A DNA stretch of 64,000 nt from Gordionus sp. m RMFG-2023 (Eukaryota > Nematomorpha > Gordioida > Chordodea > Parachordodidae). Below, piece after piece: positions 46,112 to 63,800 of the stretch. Position 1 is the stretch's first letter; the number at the start of each line of letters is the position of its first letter. Made by a program: the position numbers and the translations under genes. The stretch covers positions 45,733,366 through 45,797,365 of the forward strand of contig NC_088777.1 of NCBI RefSeq assembly GCF_954871325.1, in the 5' to 3' direction. Below the pieces are notes generated by a model. That model searched no databases. It worked only from the letters and a program-made list of their open reading frames with translations, and was not told the origin of the DNA.

Positions 46112-46421
46112 TGTTGTAGCTGTTGAAAAAAAGAAGAAATAAATTTAATATAATATATCAAATGACAGTTATTTTCTACCAGGGGAATTAGTGTTTTCTT
46201 GTGTTTTTTGTGTGCGGTTTGGAGTGAAGAAGACATTATATTGGATGATGCCAGGATGGATCGTGAAGGATTTAGCAATTTAATGATTATCGTTTACGAT
46301 ACTTAGATAATTTTATATATTTGTACGAATAAATTGGACTTGTAAAATTGTCCTAGTTGGTAATGTTTATTGTTGATATTTATTTATTTAATTGTTAGAA
46401 AAGGATTGTTTTGGATTGTTA
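46112..46421 (+). repeat. Probable solo LTR related to the 21-kb non-coding element
   Basis: TGTTGTAGCTGTTGAAAAA, GAAGAAATAAATTTAATATA and ACAGTTATTTTCT..CAGGGGAAT follow the order of the 21033-21392 LTR, with further decay to the right and an end near TTTGGATTGTTA. No internal region or second LTR is nearby. Confidence 0.7.
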
Positions 46422-46485
46422 AGTTATATTTTTGAGAGGGAAGGATTGAGAGTAAGGGGCATTCTTTTACAATAATGTAATGTTA

Positions 46486-46557
46486 TTTTTTTTGCTATCT
46501 ACGAGAGTCGAACCACAAACCTCCCGTTTCAAAGGCGTATGCTTTACGCATGCACCA
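46486..46557 (-). tRNA. tRNA-like sequence, probably a pseudogene or SINE-type relic
   Basis: On the minus strand: GTTGGTGCATGCG resembles box A, GTGGTTCGACTCTC resembles box B, and CTTTGAA between them is the anticodon loop of a Gln(UUG) tRNA. The anticodon and T stems do not pair well and the acceptor ends do not match, so it is unlikely to be a working tRNA. Confidence 0.3.
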
Positions 46558-46559
46558 AC

Positions 46560-49500
46560 TTGAATATAATTAAATTTAAAATATTAATTATATATATATA
46601 TATATTAATTAATAGCTGAAAATTTAAAAATTTTGCCGTTTATTACCATAACTAGCTGACGGTGTTAAGGATAATTATTTAGTTTGTGTGTATGGTACTA
46701 AATATATTTTATTAATAAATTTTATAAATATATTAAAATTTAGGAGAATACAGTGACAGTGAGCATTAAGAGCATTAGAAATATCAAAATTTAAATTTGT
46801 GATGGAAATCATATTGAATAAAATTTAAAATAGAGATGCTTGAAGATTTTTGAATTTTAAATTGGGTTAGACATTGGCATGAAAATTTTTTTTTGCAGAC
46901 AGCTAGGCCTGATCAAAAAACCAAGGCTCTCATGCAACTTTCATATTCTGATTGTATTTTAAAATGAATTATGACTTTTACATATTTTATTTCAGTTTTT
47001 AACTACAAAAATTATTATGGTCCTTGGCGGGCTTGAGAAAATTTTCTCAACATAATAATGAGCATGAACCATTAGGCATAATATTTATAAATCATAAAAA
47101 TATTTTCCAAGCCCACCCCCACCCATAATAATTTTAAAAAATTTTTCTCAAACCTGACCAACGCGTAAAAATTTTGAAATTTTTTTCTCAAGCCTGGAGA
47201 TAGCTAAATCTCTAAAAATCATATTCATTTTTTATTCTTTTTAATCCCGCTCAATCTTACTTCAGACAGACTAAGATCAACTCATTAGGACTAATAGTGA
47301 TTGCTATTTTTTGAGTAAAAATATATTTAAATTAGCTTAAGAAAATTTTTTTAAAATTATTATGGGTGGGGCTGGGCTTGAAAATATTTTTATTAATTAT
47401 ATTGGACTAGGCTTAGGGAAAATTTTTCAAGATTATTATCAGCTTGGACGCTTGGGAATTCTATAATCAACTATGGATCAGATATTGACCTAAAACAAAT
47501 TTTTTTGCAGGCCTGGGGACCTGGCCTGAAGGGGGGAGGGGGTTATAAAGAATAAAAAGATATTATTTTCAAATATCAGGTAACAACTATCATAAAAGTA
47601 GGGAGAAAAACTAACTAATTACCCCTCAACCCCGTCATTCTTGACGGATTATTAGCTAGTAATAAAAAAATTACTAACAATATATTATTCCGTTAGTTCA
47701 AAAGAGTTAGGGTTATTTGAATAGGCTTTTATAGAGTAAATTTACATAGTTGAAAGGTGCAAGATTAGTGAAAGACTTCGCAGGATGTTTATAAAAGATA
47801 CAAATAATTTACGGTAAAGCTTAAGGAAATGATACTGCTTAATTAGAGAAAAACAATATTAGGTACAAGTACTCGGTAGTTATAGGCATTCCAGAAGGGC
47901 AGCGATTGAAAGAAAGTGGCTCTGGAAAAAAGAGTAAAATGAAACCCGATTTACAATTAGCAATTATATAAATAAAATAAGTAGAAAGGAAAACAATTCT
48001 AAATTGCAGGAAGGATCTTGAAAATAACAGAAGTAAAAATGTAACCTTAAAATGGAGAAAGATAAAAATTAGCACTAAATTTAGAGATTAATATTTTATA
48101 AGTTTAAAAAGATCTGATCTTTTAATAATTACTGTAATAATATTTATAGAATAAAATTTAAAAAAAAAATTAAAGTAGATAAAATATCAAATGATAAAAT
48201 ACAAACGGCTGGATAATGGTTATAGTATCATTGATTTAAAAATAAAATACTTAAAGAATTAGGGAAACAACTAATTATTTTAGTCAGGGTGATATTTCAT
48301 TTTAATTGTCCAAATAATTATAAAGAAATATCTATTATAATCTCAAAAATGGTGATTTTAGACGCGATCTACTCGTAAATAAAACTTGGTACAGGAATGT
48401 CTTAATGGACATAGAGGATTTTTACATAACTCCTTATGGAATAGTTTTTCATAGTAGTCCCTATTGTATATGTTACTCCAAAAAGTTAACGGTCTTGGTG
48501 AAAAGATGTAATATTTAAGTTATAATTGTGTTAGTAAAATGTAACGGTTATTACATAATTAAATAATAATCAAAAAGGAATATGGGAAAATTGGAAAATT
48601 GGATAACGCTGCTGGTTGATATCTTGTATTTAGGGGGAGTAAATCAACTCAAAATCAGTGGCCTAGTTAGGATATCTGGAGGGCTGCGAAAATTTTTTAA
48701 CTTTTTGGCGCATTTCCACGCGATTATTATTTATCATTTTAAAACATGTAATATAATTATATCATCTTATTCGTCAGTTTGAACAATTGGAAAAATTCAT
48801 TTTAAAATCTATGCCTTCTGATTAGCATTTCCTATTTATTAATAGGTTTTGGGAACAAAAAAATATATATTTATGAACAAAATGAAAACTATTGGAAACA
48901 CCAATTCTAAAGCGTATACCAAGCCATTATGTAGTACTTAATTAGTAGGTATATTTTTTAGATTTAATCTTCTTGGCAGAAGGGAAAAAAAGACTATTGG
49001 CAAAATAAAAAAAAGTTGCTAATTCGCATCATATCAGAGAATGGAAAATATAGAAGTTTTATTATATCTGGTTTTGATTCGCAATAATATTTAGTGCCTT
49101 AATTATAATTCTTTAATCACGTTCGCCAAACAAAAAAAAAGAATTATAAGTCAAACAAAAAAATATGACAATCAAGCGTTAAACGTGATGTCCGCCAAAC
49201 TATAGATAGTTTAAGGAAAAACGCATAATTGATAAAGTAAAAAATATCGCCAAGATTGGAATTCCACCAGATCGAAAATTATAAATGCGCTGTAATGTCT
49301 GATTAGTATTTACCACAAATTTTCCATTCAAAATTCAATTATGTCTAAATACTATTAATTTGATTTGATATTAATCGAAATCTTACAATAAGATGCAGTT
49401 CTAAGCTAGAAATTTTCTAACCCTTTGAAGCACTAATTCCAAAACTTAAATGAATAAGTCACGTACTTTTTTAAAATAGAAGAAATTTCTGAGATCATTT

Positions 49501-50070
49501 TAAATATAAAATAATTCAAGAGGGAGTCAATTTAAAAGAAATGAAAGCAAATTTTCGTCTAGATATCAATATAATAAGTATCTTTATATCTAGGATTTCG
49601 CATCTCTCCATTACGTCAATGTACGGCTAGCAATTCGATTAAAATTCAATTTATTTCATACTCGCAAACAATTTCTCTTTATATGTCAAAACTTTGAATA
49701 ATAATAATATATTGTTGTATATTTTACGAATTATAATTTAGCCATATTTATTGAAATACTTTTTATTATTGCAACAGCTCATATTAATTAGAAATGGCAG
49801 TTAAAAAAAACAAATTTTTAATCGTATAAATTTTCTTTTCAAAAAAAAAATAGTTCTAAGTATATATATAAATTAATCCAATTTCCAAAAATTGTATTAA
49901 AAAGATAAATAGAAATCAATTTTAAAAAAGTTTTAGCATTTATTATATATGTGTAACCTTAAAATAATCATTGAAACATAAATTATACTTAAAAATATAT
50001 GTTGTCATATAATATTATAATGTGTATAAAATTGTGTGAAAATGTCATTTACATTAACAAATAATTATTT
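46560..50070. other. AT-rich intergenic stretch with repeat debris
   Basis: GC-richer lines with GGCCTG and AAGCCTG strings (46890-47530) look like a decayed relative of the GC-rich MITEs. CAGTGGCCTAGTTAGG at ~48658 resembles a hAT-type end. Repeat units of the 44-45 kb type recur at 48880-49450. No gene is convincing. Confidence 0.4.
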
Positions 50071-50213
50071 ATTAGCCGTATGGTTTTTTGTAAGATTTAA
50101 AAAAAAATAATCTAAAAATACGAGAAAATAAATAGGGATTGGATTGATATTTTGAGGAAATCAATATAATGAAGATCATAAAGAAAAGAAAAAAAACCCT
50201 AGTAAAGGATAGC

Positions 50214-55270
<5,057 letters not shown>

Positions 55271-55279
55271 CGGATACGA

Positions 55280-55475
55280 GATGTCGAATTCGGTTTTTAA
55301 ATTTTATCCCGAATTCCAGAACTCAAAATTATTCAAGTGTTTGGATAATCGTATTCGGTTTATAAATTTTGCCCAAATCTTAGAACTCGAAATTATTCAA
55401 GTGCTTGGATAGTAGAATTCGATTTTTATATTTTGCCCTAATTCCAGAATTCGAAATTATTCAGTGTTCTTGACT
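55280..55475. repeat. ~67-bp tandem repeat, about three units
   Basis: Each unit has a GAATTCGGTTTTTA-type start, an ATTTTGCCC- or ATTTTATCCC-type block, then CCAGAACTC and AAATTATTCAAGTG(T/C)TTGG. Units differ by substitutions. Confidence 0.8.
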
Positions 55476-57012
55476 TGGTGTATATCTAATTTAATAATTA
55501 TAGGATTTTCTCTTAATACCAAACCTATCATGATTATCACTTAAATTTTTTTTTATCATCTATTTGGGGCATGATTTTTTTCCCAATTCCTATTTAGTAA
55601 GGAATTTATCGATATTCTTTATTTTTTTATTCATTTATAATATTTAAATTTTTTTTATTTAACATTAAACTTATTGAATAATTATTATTGTTAAAATAAA
55701 AGTTTTTTTTTATAAAAAAAATAAATAAATTGAACTAGAAAATAAGAGATAATCTAGCATATGTGTATGTTTTTCTTTTCTTTCATATAAAAATATGTTG
55801 CTATTGCTTAACGATTCGATCTATAAATTTCTTGTGTTAAAAGCAGTTATATATAGTTAAGTTAGTCATGATATGATAGCAATTACTTATATTATAATTT
55901 ATAATAAATTTTGTTTCAAGCTGATATCGAGAATATTCAGAATTTCAGAAACCGATATTTTTTTTAAATTTTAAATAATAATTCTTCTATTTTAATTATT
56001 TTTTTTTTTTAAAAAATTATAGTGTAATCTTTAATGAGTAATAATGGGCAAATATATATAAAAAAAACAACACACATGGATTCTTTTCTGCTTTTCTGCG
56101 TGAACCAAATTATACAACAAAATTTTGAAGCAATATAATATGCATTTTTGTTTTGTTTTACTCACTTTTACAGTGAACTTTGTTTCGTATTTTTTTGCTG
56201 ATGTTTATAATTTATATAAATATATGTATATTATGTATTAAAAATCATTCATATTTTTGTTTCATTATTTTTGTAATTAAAAAAATAAATAATTTAAAAC
56301 ATTATCTATATTTACTACATTAAAAAAAAATTATAGTGTGTAATTTTGCCTAATAAGGGAATCCTCGTTTATACTGTTTTAAGAAAATAGTAATAATAAA
56401 AATATTATATATATATCATAACCACAATTATTCAAAACTAATGAATACGAAGTCGATTGGGATGTCTAAAAAAGAATATTATACTTATAAAATAAAAGAT
56501 TACCTTAAAATAGTGAGGTTTTTACAAATTTATCGAGAAAATAGTTTTTAATATGTAATTATATCTATACCCTTGACCCTTTCAAGAAATATTATATAAA
56601 ATATTTAAATTCGTCTAATGATTAAATCAAATATATCTTCTTTTTTTTAAAAAAAAATACCCTAAACCGAACGGTTTTTCGATAGTTAATTAATTTATCG
56701 GTGTGGGCAGTGTAGGTATGACAGGAGCGATATCTAGAGCAATATGAGGTCAGGCATTTTGTCATTCAAAGAATAATAAGAATGTTCAAATAAATACTTT
56801 GGGTGTGCTAAGCACACGCCCCCAAATTTTAGCGACCATGTTGTTGCTTGACACTTTCATTTCTATGAATACGTTAAAATATTCCATAAAAAATAAAAGT
56901 TATTTTAAGGTGATGGAAAATTTAATGATACAATAAAATGTTGTCAGAAACTGAGAAAGACCTTCCCCAGAAGGCCCAGCCAGAGCATCCGAATAGGCGG
57001 ATCCATTAGAAA
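55476..57012. other. AT-rich stretch with one short hairpin
   Basis: GTGTGCTAAGCACAC near 56803 can form a 6-bp stem. A somewhat GC-richer patch at 56690-56860 and 56945-57005 has no recognisable content. Confidence 0.4.
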
Positions 57013-57199
57013 AGTGTTGTCAAAAAAGATTTAAAAAGGATCCGATTAAGATTTAGCCAATTATGTAAGCCTCAAGATTTTACAAATTGATGTTCAAACC
57101 TTTCTGCCATCTATTAGCAAAATCTTTAGGCCTACATAATATTATTTTAGCTAAAATCTTAATCGAACCGTTTTTTAAAATCGGGCTTTTTAACAACAT
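57013..57199. repeat. Palindromic MITE, diverged subfamily
   Basis: GTGTTGTCAAAAAAG at the left, TTTTTAACAACAT at the right. The inner arms ATTAAGATTTTAGCC and GGCTAAAATCTTAAT-type strings face each other, with the shared centre GATGTTCAAACCTTTCTGCC. Confidence 0.75.
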
Positions 57200-57401
57200 T
57201 ACATTAGAATATATAATAGGTTGTGGTGTGTGGTTTATATTAATGATCTAAGAAATGGACTAGCATAGGGCATGGTCAAAAAGACATTTTCCAGTGGAGA
57301 GTAATGCAAATCAAAATACTTTAATAATTTCATCACTGAATTTAATAGATTTAGATTCATTTTTCTATTTTGAAAATTACATTATCAATAAATAAAAAAT
57401 A

Positions 57402-57603
57402 GTGTTGTTAAACGACTCGATTTCACCGATTTTTAAAAACGGCTATCTTAATATTTTAGCCATAAAAATATTACTTAAGCCTCGATATTTCGCTAATAGA
57501 TCCAAACCTTTGTGCATCATCAGGCTTGCATAATATTTTTCTGGTTAAAATATTGAGTGGACCGTTTTTAAAAATCGGCTCGAATAGAATAATTTAACAA
57601 CAC
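57402..57603. repeat. Palindromic MITE
   Basis: GTGTTGTTAAACGACTCGAT to AATTTAACAACAC, with the family centre and opposed arms (AATATTTTAGCC and GGTTAAAATATT). Confidence 0.85.
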
Positions 57604-57892
57604 CAGATAAATACATATATAATGATATTTCAACTTATATTAAAAATCCAATAACCAATTTTAAAGGGGAAAAAAATGTTAGGTTTAATTTACGACAAAA
57701 TAAAACAATTCTATGCGCTAAATAGTTTATCTTATATCAATATGAAAAGGGCTTCTGGAAAAAAGTCTACATGAGCCATTAATCAATTGTTTTTAAATAT
57801 CATCCAAAATATTTAAATTCAATTTCTAAAATTTGAAAATAATTTTTATATCCATTTTTTTTTACTTAAGGAGTTAAGGTATATTTTACCAC

Positions 57893-58465
57893 TTCAAAAT
57901 TCTATTTAGGATGGAGTTTTTCCTGTGTTTTACATTGTAGCACATTAAATTGTTTTTCAATTTTCTATTTTGTTAATTTAAGAAAGTAATCATTTCAAAA
58001 TTCTATTTTTGATGATGGAGATTTTCCTCTGTTTTACATTGTAATTAAATTGTTTTTCAATTTTCTATTTTGTTAAACTGAAAATTTAAGGAAGTATATC
58101 ATTTCAAAATTCTATTTTTGATGATGTAAAATTGTAATACATTAAATTGTTTTTCAATTTTCTATTTTGTTAAACAGAAAATTTCATTTCAAATTTCAAT
58201 TTAGGCTGATGGAGTTTTTCTCGTGTTTTGCATTGCGGTACATTAAATTATTTTTCAATTTTCTCTTTTGTTAAACAGAAAATTTAAAAAAGTATATCAT
58301 TTTAAAATTCAATTTAAGATGATAGAGTTTTTCCCATGTTTTGCATTGTAGTACATTAAATTGTTTCAATTTTTTATTTTTCAAATTTCAATATAGGATG
58401 ATAGAGTTTTTCCTGTTTTGTATTGGCGTACATTCAATTTTTTTAAATTTCCTATTTTGTTACAG
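57893..58465. repeat. ~90-117-bp tandem repeat array, about six units
   Basis: Units share TTTCAAA(A/T)TTC(T/A)ATTT, GATGATGGAGTTTTTCC-like, TGTTTTACATTGTA and TTTTTCAATTTTCTATTTTG blocks in that order. Later units are more diverged. Satellite-like, no coding potential. Confidence 0.85.
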
Positions 58466-58683
58466 AAAACAATGAAGACCTTTAGAGGGCGGTGAAGGGA
58501 GGAAAAGTATGCCACTTGGTCCGAATCATCTTACGAACTCAAAAGATGAATTACACGGGACCGGATTATAACTAGATATTGTCGGTTGAATATAATAGTG
58601 TTCTATATCCATTTCTTTAAAAATTCTTCGAAAAAGCATTTTTTTTTAAAAAAAGAAATATTTCCTATATAAGAGAACACAAA

Positions 58684-58873
58684 GTGTTGTTAAACGGCTA
58701 ACTCAATATTTTATTAGGAAAAATATTATGCAAGCCTTAAGATTTTGCTAATAGGTGGCACAAAGGTTTTAACATCTATTAACGAAATCTCGAGGCTTAG
58801 ACAATATTTTTCTGGCTAAAATGTTGAGTAGCCATTTTTAAAAATGGGCTTAAATCGAATAGTTTGACAACAC
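58684..58873. repeat. Palindromic MITE
   Basis: GTGTTGTTAAACGGCTAACT to AGTTTGACAACAC. The left arm lacks the CGATTTGAGCCG block that the right arm keeps. Confidence 0.85.
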
Positions 58874-59515
58874 TAATTACATGTGATGATGCAAAGGATT
58901 ATTTTCGTTATATATTTATATTTTTATTATTGGAAAAATTTCATTTATCAAAAAAAAGCATTTTGTAAAAAAGTGTATTGGAACATTATAATACTCAAAC
59001 TCAGCCAACGATATGATTTACATTAAAGTTAAGGATCACTAAAAAAAATGGTTGGTAAAATTAGATCAATTATTGAGATGTTTTTCGTAATATATTTATT
59101 AATTTAATTTTTTTTTTTAAATTTTATCAGTAAAAAAAAATAAATAATATCAAAATTGATAAAATTTTTGGAAAACGCAATTTCAACTTAGATAACATAA
59201 AGATTTGTTAGAAAAGAGAGGAGGCAGGTATGTGCCCGTGTGTATTTGGGAAAAGTGTTTCTAGAGACTTCATCATTAGTACCTGCTGTCTTAAATGGAT
59301 GCACAATAGGTGTAGGAGTAAAGGGAAGCCGGAAGAAGGCAATAAGCGTCGTTTGTAAGTAGAAAGTGCATTAAAGAGGTATGTATGATTTCCATAGGCG
59401 ATTAGTGTAGATGGAGGTAAAGACCTGACAGTGAGGGTGGGGATATGAAGTACTAAATTTAAAGAGATGTCTTCAATTTTAACCAATAAAACGTCTTCCT
59501 AGCTTTAAAGGGAAA
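58874..59515. other. Intergenic stretch, partly possible LINE sequence
   Basis: 58874-59200 is AT-rich and featureless. 59205-59500 has more balanced composition and leads into the RTE-like LINE end. I cannot align it to a domain by eye. Confidence 0.35.
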
Positions 59516-59519
59516 AGTT

Positions 59520-59830
59520 TAAGCAAGCTGTGTATGTCAGGTTGCATATACGGCAGCGAGACATAATCAATTAAGGCAAGCCAAATTAGAAAGAACGGAG
59601 ATGAGATTGATTAGTTGGATGAGCCGAGTACCTCTTACTGGAAAGAAAATGCAAGCCAGGAACTGAAAGAATGGTATGGGATAAAATGTCAAGAGAATAA
59701 ATTTTCATGTTTAACGGAAGGCAAAGAATGATTGGTTGAATAGATGCTGTTGGTTAGAAGTGGAGGAAAGACACAATACCTAGAGAGCGATCAAAGATAT
59801 GCTGAATGAAAGTGCTAGATAATGACATTA
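59520..59830 (+). pseudogene. RTE-like LINE reverse transcriptase, C-terminal fragment
   Basis: On the plus strand IYGSET, then KLERTEMRLISWMSRVPLTG, then DWLNRCCWLEVEERHNT and RAIKDMLNESAR appear in the order of the C-terminal end of RTE/jockey-type reverse transcriptases (usual forms YGSETW, TEMRMLRWMCGV, DWVKRC..EVEG). The pieces lie in different frames with stops, so the copy is dead. A pentanucleotide array starts right after it, as is common for LINE 3' tails. Confidence 0.75.
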
Positions 59831-59838
59831 AAAGGTTA

Positions 59839-60083
59839 TTCTCTTCTCTTCTCTTCTCTTCTCTTCTCTTCTCTTCTCTTCTCTTCTCTTCTCTTCTCTT
59901 CTCTTCTCTTCTCTTCTCTTCTCTTCTCTTCTCTTCTCTTCTCTTCTCTTCTCTTCTCTTCTTCTTCTCTTCTCTTCTCTTCTCTTCTCTTCTCTTCTCT
60001 TCTCTTCTCTTCTCTTCTCTTCTCTTCTCTTCTCTTCTCTTCTCTTCTCTTCTCTTCTCTTCTCTTCTCTTTTCTTCTCTTTG
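59839..60083. repeat. (TTCTC)n pentanucleotide microsatellite
   Basis: About 49 tandem copies over ~245 bp, with one slip near 59960 and one variant near 60071. It gives spurious open frames on both strands. Confidence 0.98.
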
Positions 60084-60889
60084 AGTCAAATTTTGCTATT
60101 TTAAATTTTGATAATAAATATGTTATACCAACGGGTTAGTATTTTATGATACAGGAAATCGATTGCAAATTTTTTATAATTATTTTTTATATTTAAACAA
60201 TTTATAAATATAAAATTATTAATTCAAATTTATTTGTTGAAAACTAATATTAGTTATGATAGGATTCTAGTTACATGTATGTGACATACTCTGTCCAATG
60301 AAATCGTTTCCAGTAAAACAAGCATAAATATATATTAAATTAATAATTTGTATTTTTTGTTTTAGAAATATAAAATTCATTGGGTTTTTATTCTATAGCT
60401 CTGATTTTGTTGCCTATAATATTTTTAAAAAAACTTATAGTTCCGACTTGACATTGTCCAAACAATTAGTATATTTAGTTAATTTAGAGTAATTATTTAT
60501 TTATTTATGTCTAAACAATATTAACCCGATTCGAATTAACATTTATTCGAAGAGACCCATGTGAAGCCCCAAATTAAGAATTTACCACCAAGAAATAATT
60601 TTTACTTTTTATATCAAAACCTTTGTTAACCAAATTCAATTACAACAATTTTTACTTTTCATATGAAAACTTTGGTTAACCAAGCTAAACTACAAAACAA
60701 TTATTTCCGGTCCCTCGCCAACCCCAACACTCATTTATCGTAAATCATTATCCTAAATTCATCATCTATTTTTGGCAGTTAACACAATAAAAATATTATC
60801 CCAGTTCTTTCTCATTCCTACGGGCCTTTCTTTTGCAAATATTTATTCACATTTTACCAATAAATTACAAATCCCGACTATTAATATCA
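60084..60889. other. AT-rich stretch with a ~55-bp direct duplication
   Basis: ATTTTTACTTTT(T/C)ATAT(C/G)AAAAC followed by GGTTAACCAA-type sequence occurs twice near 60595 and 60650. Nothing else recognised. Confidence 0.45.
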
Positions 60890-63800
60890 ACACCATATTT
60901 TACTGTTCAGCCCATCTTGAGGAAAAGAACCCGTTGATTTTCATATGACCTTGAAAGAAAGTCTCCGAGTCTACACTGCCCATTCACCTCTGTGTCCGAC
61001 CCGATTCTCTGATACTTATTATTAAATTACAAATCTCGATTATTAATATCAACTAAAAAATATATATGCTCAAACAATTCTCGAATACTCTTATTTATCT
61101 ACTGCCATATTATTTTTTACTATTCTTTATTTTATCTATATTTACTTAAAAACAATTTTTTAAAAAAATAATCAAACCTTTGGCGTTTACGCCAAAACTT
61201 ACATTAAATTGCTATTTTTAAAAGAAACTAAAAAAAAATTCTTACTTCCTCTAGTGTACACGACTTATAAACCTACAAGATTTTACTTTACTTCCCCAAC
61301 TGTCCAAAAAAATATATTTCGATACATTTATGAGTATATAATTTTATTTTCTTTAGTTTCCTGAGTCACAGATCTCGTTAAGTTTTTTAAAAAAAATTCA
61401 TTAAATAAAATATAAGTAATATAATAACCATTTTATAACATAAGATACATATTTGTGAATAATATTTTATTAATTAAGAAAATATACATAAAAAAAATTA
61501 AATAAAAAATTATGGGAAAACAATTTTTAGATTACCATATTTTACTGTTCAGCCCATCTTGAGGAAAGGAACCCTTTGATTTTCATATGACCTTAAAATA
61601 TAGTCTCCGAGTCATTCACTGCCCTTTCACCTCTGTGGCCGATCCGGTACAACCGACTTGATACTATTCCCCTTCTCAGCTGGTCAACATGCCTGACCAC
61701 AATTCTCCTTTCCGGAAATCTGATACGGCATAACATTCTACTCATTTTCTCGATCATCACTCCTGTCCTGTCTCCCATTTTTTCACTTCGATACAACCTT
61801 GCCTACACTGTCTGACCTTACTTCAAACTAGCATCCACATGAACGGGGGGGGGGGGTAGGAGTAGTTGAGGAGGGGGAGTAGAGGGTAGGCGGTTTTAAT
61901 GGGGGTATGATACATTTTTTGGGTGGTTATCTATTAAATTTTGAGATCAAATGGGACAAAATTTATTGCTGTAAAAATTAATGTTTTATTTTAGACCTAT
62001 TATAATACAATTCATCAACCAAATCTAGATATTACAAACAATCATAGACATTATTTTCCAAATAAAATTTTCTGCTATCCTTACAAATGCATTTTAAAAG
62101 GTTTAGACACTTTCAGCAAGCTCATAATGCTATAATAATGAATTCATTGGAAATGATGGGGGTTTTAATTGAATTTATTATCTAAAAAATAACTCCTTTA
62201 TATTCACAAAATGTCGATAGTTGGTAGTAGAGATAAAATAATTTAAGTTATTCTTTTTAAATTTTCTGCTAGAATATCGTTATAATTAACTTGGTAAAAT
62301 TAAAAACAGGAGAACATCGCCTACGAAGGCGGTGGGATTTTTTTGGATGGGCATAGGTTTTTGAAAGTGGTTTGCATCCTGTGAAAATCCTGTCATATAG
62401 ACGCTGCTTCAAACTTTCCATCATTTTCCTGTTCTATCTTCCCACCATTTTCCTGTTCTATCTTCCCACCTTCCTTCTAATTTCCTAGCCTAAACGCATC
62501 CAACCCAATTTGAGTTCCACGGCCCAAAAACTTTTCTGACGGCGGAAACTCCGCCCCTTTCCGGCTATTGTTATAATAAGCCACTTACATCCTTAACTAA
62601 CCTTCTCCCGATTTTGCTTTCCTCAACCAACTCTTTACCACTCCCACAATCCTTTTAGCCTATCCATTCGAGCTCAGATGATAAGGTGGCGCCAGCACAT
62701 GTTTCGTTCCACTTTGCACATAAAACCTTCTGAATACTTCACAACTAAAGGCCGGACCTCCACTGGACACTATTACCTTTACCTTTGTCACTCCGAACTT
62801 CGCCCATATTTTCAATTTACTGACAACAATTTGTGTATTCAATCCTCTCACAACCTCAAATTCTACCCACTTGGAGTATGAATCTACCACAAGGAAACAC
62901 TTTCTTGTCAAACTAAAAAAAGGTCCACATGTATTCTTTCCCAAGGTCCCGACACTTTCGGTCATATACTCTTCTTATCCTTCAGGGCATTCTGGCCCAG
63001 ATATTGCTCACTTCACATTGCCCAACCAGTCTCTCAATTTCTTCATTCATTCCTGGCCATCATACATATTCACAGGCCCACTGTTTTATTCGTTCCTCCC
63101 TGATGCCCAGCATGCAACAATATCATCACATTCTCTTTCAGCCTACTAGGACCACCGCCTTCGCACTACACAATCATCCAGTACTGTTAATTATTTGCCA
63201 ACACTCTTGTATCTTTTATCTCCATCTCGCCATCTCCTGCTCCTCATTATACATTCATTTATTCGACTCAGCATTCCATCATTCAAAGTCGCATAGCGAA
63301 TTTCTTCCACCGGGCCCCCTTTTAAAAATCTCGACATCGCCCTCACCAATTTCCATTTCTTCCCTCACCATCAAACCTTTGTCCTCAATATCTTCACCTG
63401 CCCCACATCTCAACATAATGTCCGGATTCTCTCGACCTCTTCTATATTTCACCATAGCAACAACCACCTCTGTAACCTCATTAACTCTTTGTTATCCTTT
63501 TTAAACAAATGTATCAACTGTTGTGATCCGTATATACTACAAACCGCTGCCCAATCTAACACTCTCTGCACTTAGATCACCGCTAAGACCTACTGTTCGA
63601 TCACCGAATACCTCATTTCAGCATCCGGGAATACTCTCGAAAAAAACAACACAGGTCTCTCTTTTTCATCCATCTCAAGCAACAAGCCCCTCCTACTCCT
63701 TTATTCGACGCATCCACTGCCAAGACCACTTCCAACTCATTGTTGAAACATACTAAAATTGGTTCTTCCCATATTTTCCCATTCAGGCAATCAAACACAG

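Noticed and set aside
47860-47965. Plus-strand stretch YSVVIGIPEGQRLKESGSGK, like a LINE ORF1
   Set aside because: Resemblance rests on one short motif (VVIGIPEG). No supporting ORF or neighbouring LINE parts.
59754-60139. Long open frames rich in REEKR or SSLLF
   Set aside because: They are translations of the TTCTC pentanucleotide array, which is open in several frames on both strands.
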